This document shows, piece by piece, positions 40,011 through 41,196 of a stretch of DNA of 41,196 bases. The position numbers and the translations under genes were made by a program. The stretch covers positions 1 through 41,196 of the forward strand of contig DNJC01000152.1 of the NCBI GenBank assembly GCA_003490025.1. Reading direction: 5' to 3'. Each line of letters begins with the position of its first letter. The first letter of the stretch is position 1. The notes under the pieces are model-generated. The model searched no databases and had not been told where the DNA came from. It saw only the letters and a program-made list of their open reading frames with translations. The stretch comes from Geobacter sp. GTDB lineage: Bacteria > Desulfobacterota > Desulfuromonadia > Geobacterales > Geobacteraceae.

Positions 40011-40880
40011 ATGAAAATTTTCTCAACAAACATAAGCAGCTATGTCAGCTTAATATGTCTCCTCCTGGCGCCTCCCTTTTTGGCGGATGCTGCCGTTTCC
40101 CCATTTTACAACCCGCCAGCCGCCTACCTGGTGCAGGTCAACGGCCAGGTCTTCCGGCAGCGAAACGCCCATACCCGTCGCGCTCCCGCCAGCCTTACCA
40201 AGATCATGACAGCACTGATCGTTATGGAGAGATGCAACCTGGACGAGGTCGTGGTGGTAAGCCGCGGCGCAGCCAGGGAGACCGGCAGCAGGATAGGACT
40301 CAGGGGCGGCGAGAGGCTGAAGGTGAGGGACCTGCTGGCAGCGACGCTGATGGCGTCGGCAAACGACGCCGCCCGCGCGCTCGCCGACCACACCTGTGGC
40401 AATCAGAAGGATTTCGTGGTACAGATGAACGCGCGTGCACGTGCCCTGCACCTGGACGATACCCGTTTCAGTAACGCCTGCGGCCACGACAGCACCAGGC
40501 TCTATACGACTGCGCACGATCTGGCCATTCTCACAGAAAAGGCGATGCAGCACCCGTTTCTCGCCAAGGTAGTCGCCCGGCGTGACATGCGCATCTACAC
40601 GGTGAACGGGAAGCGCTCCTTCTACCTGAGGAACAAGAACCGGCTGATCGGGAGGTATCGGGGCGCCGTGGGTGTCAAGACCGGCACGACGCCCAACGCG
40701 GGGCAATGCCTGGTGGCCCTCGCAGAGCGCGAGGACAGGAGGGTACTCGTGGTCATCATGCACGCGAGGAACCGGTGGCGCACCGCTCCGGCCATGCTCG
40801 ATGCCGCCTTCGCCGCCAGTTCATCGGCTGCGGGTAACAGCAACGGCAACAGGATAAAAGAAACACAGGAGATCAGATGA
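40011..40880 (+). CDS. D-alanyl-D-alanine carboxypeptidase (PBP5 family, S11)
   Basis: A 289-residue periplasmic serine peptidase that trims the terminal D-Ala from peptidoglycan stems. A signal peptide (about 1-27, MKIFSTNISSYVSLICLLLAP...ADA) precedes the catalytic domain with all three motifs: Ser61-x-x-Lys64 (SLTK), Ser116-Ala-Asn118 and Lys223-Thr-Gly225. It lacks the C-terminal beta domain and amphipathic anchor of PBP5, so it is a short soluble form. The ATG at 40011 has only a weak AGAGA site; an upstream in-frame ATG gives a tail unlike a signal peptide. The stop overlaps the next gene's ATG. Confidence 0.93.
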   Translation: MKIFSTNISSYVSLICLLLAPPFLADAAVSPFYNPPAAYLVQVNGQVFRQRNAHTRRAPASLTKIMTALIVMERCNLDEVVVVSRGAARETGSRIGLRGGERLKVRDLLAATLMASANDAARALADHTCGNQKDFVVQMNARARALHLDDTRFSNACGHDSTRLYTTAHDLAILTEKAMQHPFLAKVVARRDMRIYTVNGKRSFYLRNKNRLIGRYRGAVGVKTGTTPNAGQCLVALAEREDRRVLVVIMHARNRWRTAPAMLDAAFAASSSAAGNSNGNRIKETQEIR

Positions 40881-41196
40881 AGCACCACCGCAAGGAACTC
40901 TGGTTCCAGATCAAGAGCAGGCGCGGCTTTGTGAACATCACCCGCGACATCGAGGCGGCATTGACGGAAAGCGGCATCAGGGAAGGCCTTTTGCTCTGCA
41001 ATGCGATGCACATCACGGCCAGCGTCTTCATAAACGACGACGAGCGCGGGCTGTTCCAAGACTTCGAAGAGTGGCTGGAAGGGCTAGCCCCGGAAAAGCC
41101 GCATGATCGCTACCGCCACAACACCGGCGAGGACAACGGCGACGCACACCTCAAGAGAACCATAATGGGGCGCGAGATCGTGGTTGCGGTCACCGC
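40877..41196 (+). CDS. YjbQ family protein (partial, runs off the end)
   Basis: The first 106 residues of a YjbQ (UPF0047) protein, a small trimeric metal-site fold reported to have low thiamine-phosphate synthase activity. Visible segments are FVNITRDIEAALTESGIREGLLLCNAMHITASVFINDDERGL and, near the end, HDRYRHNTGEDNGDAHLKRTIMG with conserved His residues. The ATG overlaps the carboxypeptidase TGA (ATGA) and has AGGAG upstream. About 30 C-terminal residues are expected beyond the window. Confidence 0.9.
   Translation, partial: MKHHRKELWFQIKSRRGFVNITRDIEAALTESGIREGLLLCNAMHITASVFINDDERGLFQDFEEWLEGLAPEKPHDRYRHNTGEDNGDAHLKRTIMGREIVVAVT

Overview
The window looks like a chromosomal segment from a Geobacterales bacterium (Desulfobacterota, Geobacter/Geomonas/Citrifermentans type). 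This is inferred from the gene families, the high-GC codon use, Gram-negative envelope genes (lnt, lipoproteins), the PilZ and 7TM-HD nucleotide-signalling proteins, and intergenic heptamer and nonamer microrepeats. No rRNA, tRNA, complete insertion sequence, prophage or CRISPR array was found. Most of the sequence is ordinary core genome.

Layout. 1-5.2 kb (mostly minus): O-acetylhomoserine sulfhydrylase metY with its own promoter, malQ, a 53-aa orphan on the plus strand, and a membrane protease of the FtsH family. 5.3-8.5 kb: a stand-alone Cas6-type RAMP protein with no cas neighbours, then a pilZ / HD-domain / Tim44-like operon (minus) closed by a terminator. 8.5-12.8 kb: class II fructose-bisphosphate aldolase, a truncated DUF4139-type protein, an FKBP lipoprotein and a DUF1015 protein. 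12.8-21.1 kb: a long minus-strand envelope and translation cluster, transcribed in the order 7TM-HD phosphodiesterase, ybeY, dgkA-PAP2 fusion, CorC-like CBS protein, lnt, prfB (with its programmed +1 frameshift) and a SPOR-NlpC/P60 lipoprotein. It is interrupted by REP-like palindromes and a 15-unit heptamer repeat.

21.4-24.4 kb: eno with a 5' hairpin and a strong terminator, a RluA-type pseudouridine synthase, and pcm convergent with it. 24.4-25.25 kb has no convincing protein gene. It does have a near-consensus sigma-70 promoter, a boxA-like antitermination element, a chain of potential helices and a perfect intrinsic terminator, and so probably encodes an unrecognised structured RNA of about 450 nt. 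This is the most unusual locus in the window.

25.3-30.9 kb: RNA-related and small proteins. These are a zinc-ribbon protein, a DUF3820 protein coupled to a four-S1-domain protein, a 53-aa small protein, the RNA ligase rtcB with its activator archease, a mini HTH/Zn-ribbon regulator and a BON-domain protein. 31.1-33.8 kb: a polar amino-acid ABC importer (binding protein, permease, ATPase) whose permease carries an extra N-terminal TPR-like domain. 34-35.2 kb: a BioD-like/DRTGG protein. 35.2-39.9 kb (minus): mutL, miaA, hfq (the last with a terminator), then a separate PDZ-radical SAM-DUF512 gene. 40-41.2 kb (plus): a D-Ala-D-Ala carboxypeptidase overlapping a YjbQ-family gene that runs off the window end.

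Functional themes are central carbon metabolism (fba, eno, malQ), envelope synthesis (lnt, dgkA-PAP2, PBP5-type carboxypeptidase, NlpC/P60), RNA maturation and repair (ybeY, rtcB/archease, hfq, miaA, RluA, S1 protein), and mismatch repair. All functional calls come from reading translated sequence and motifs; no database search was possible.
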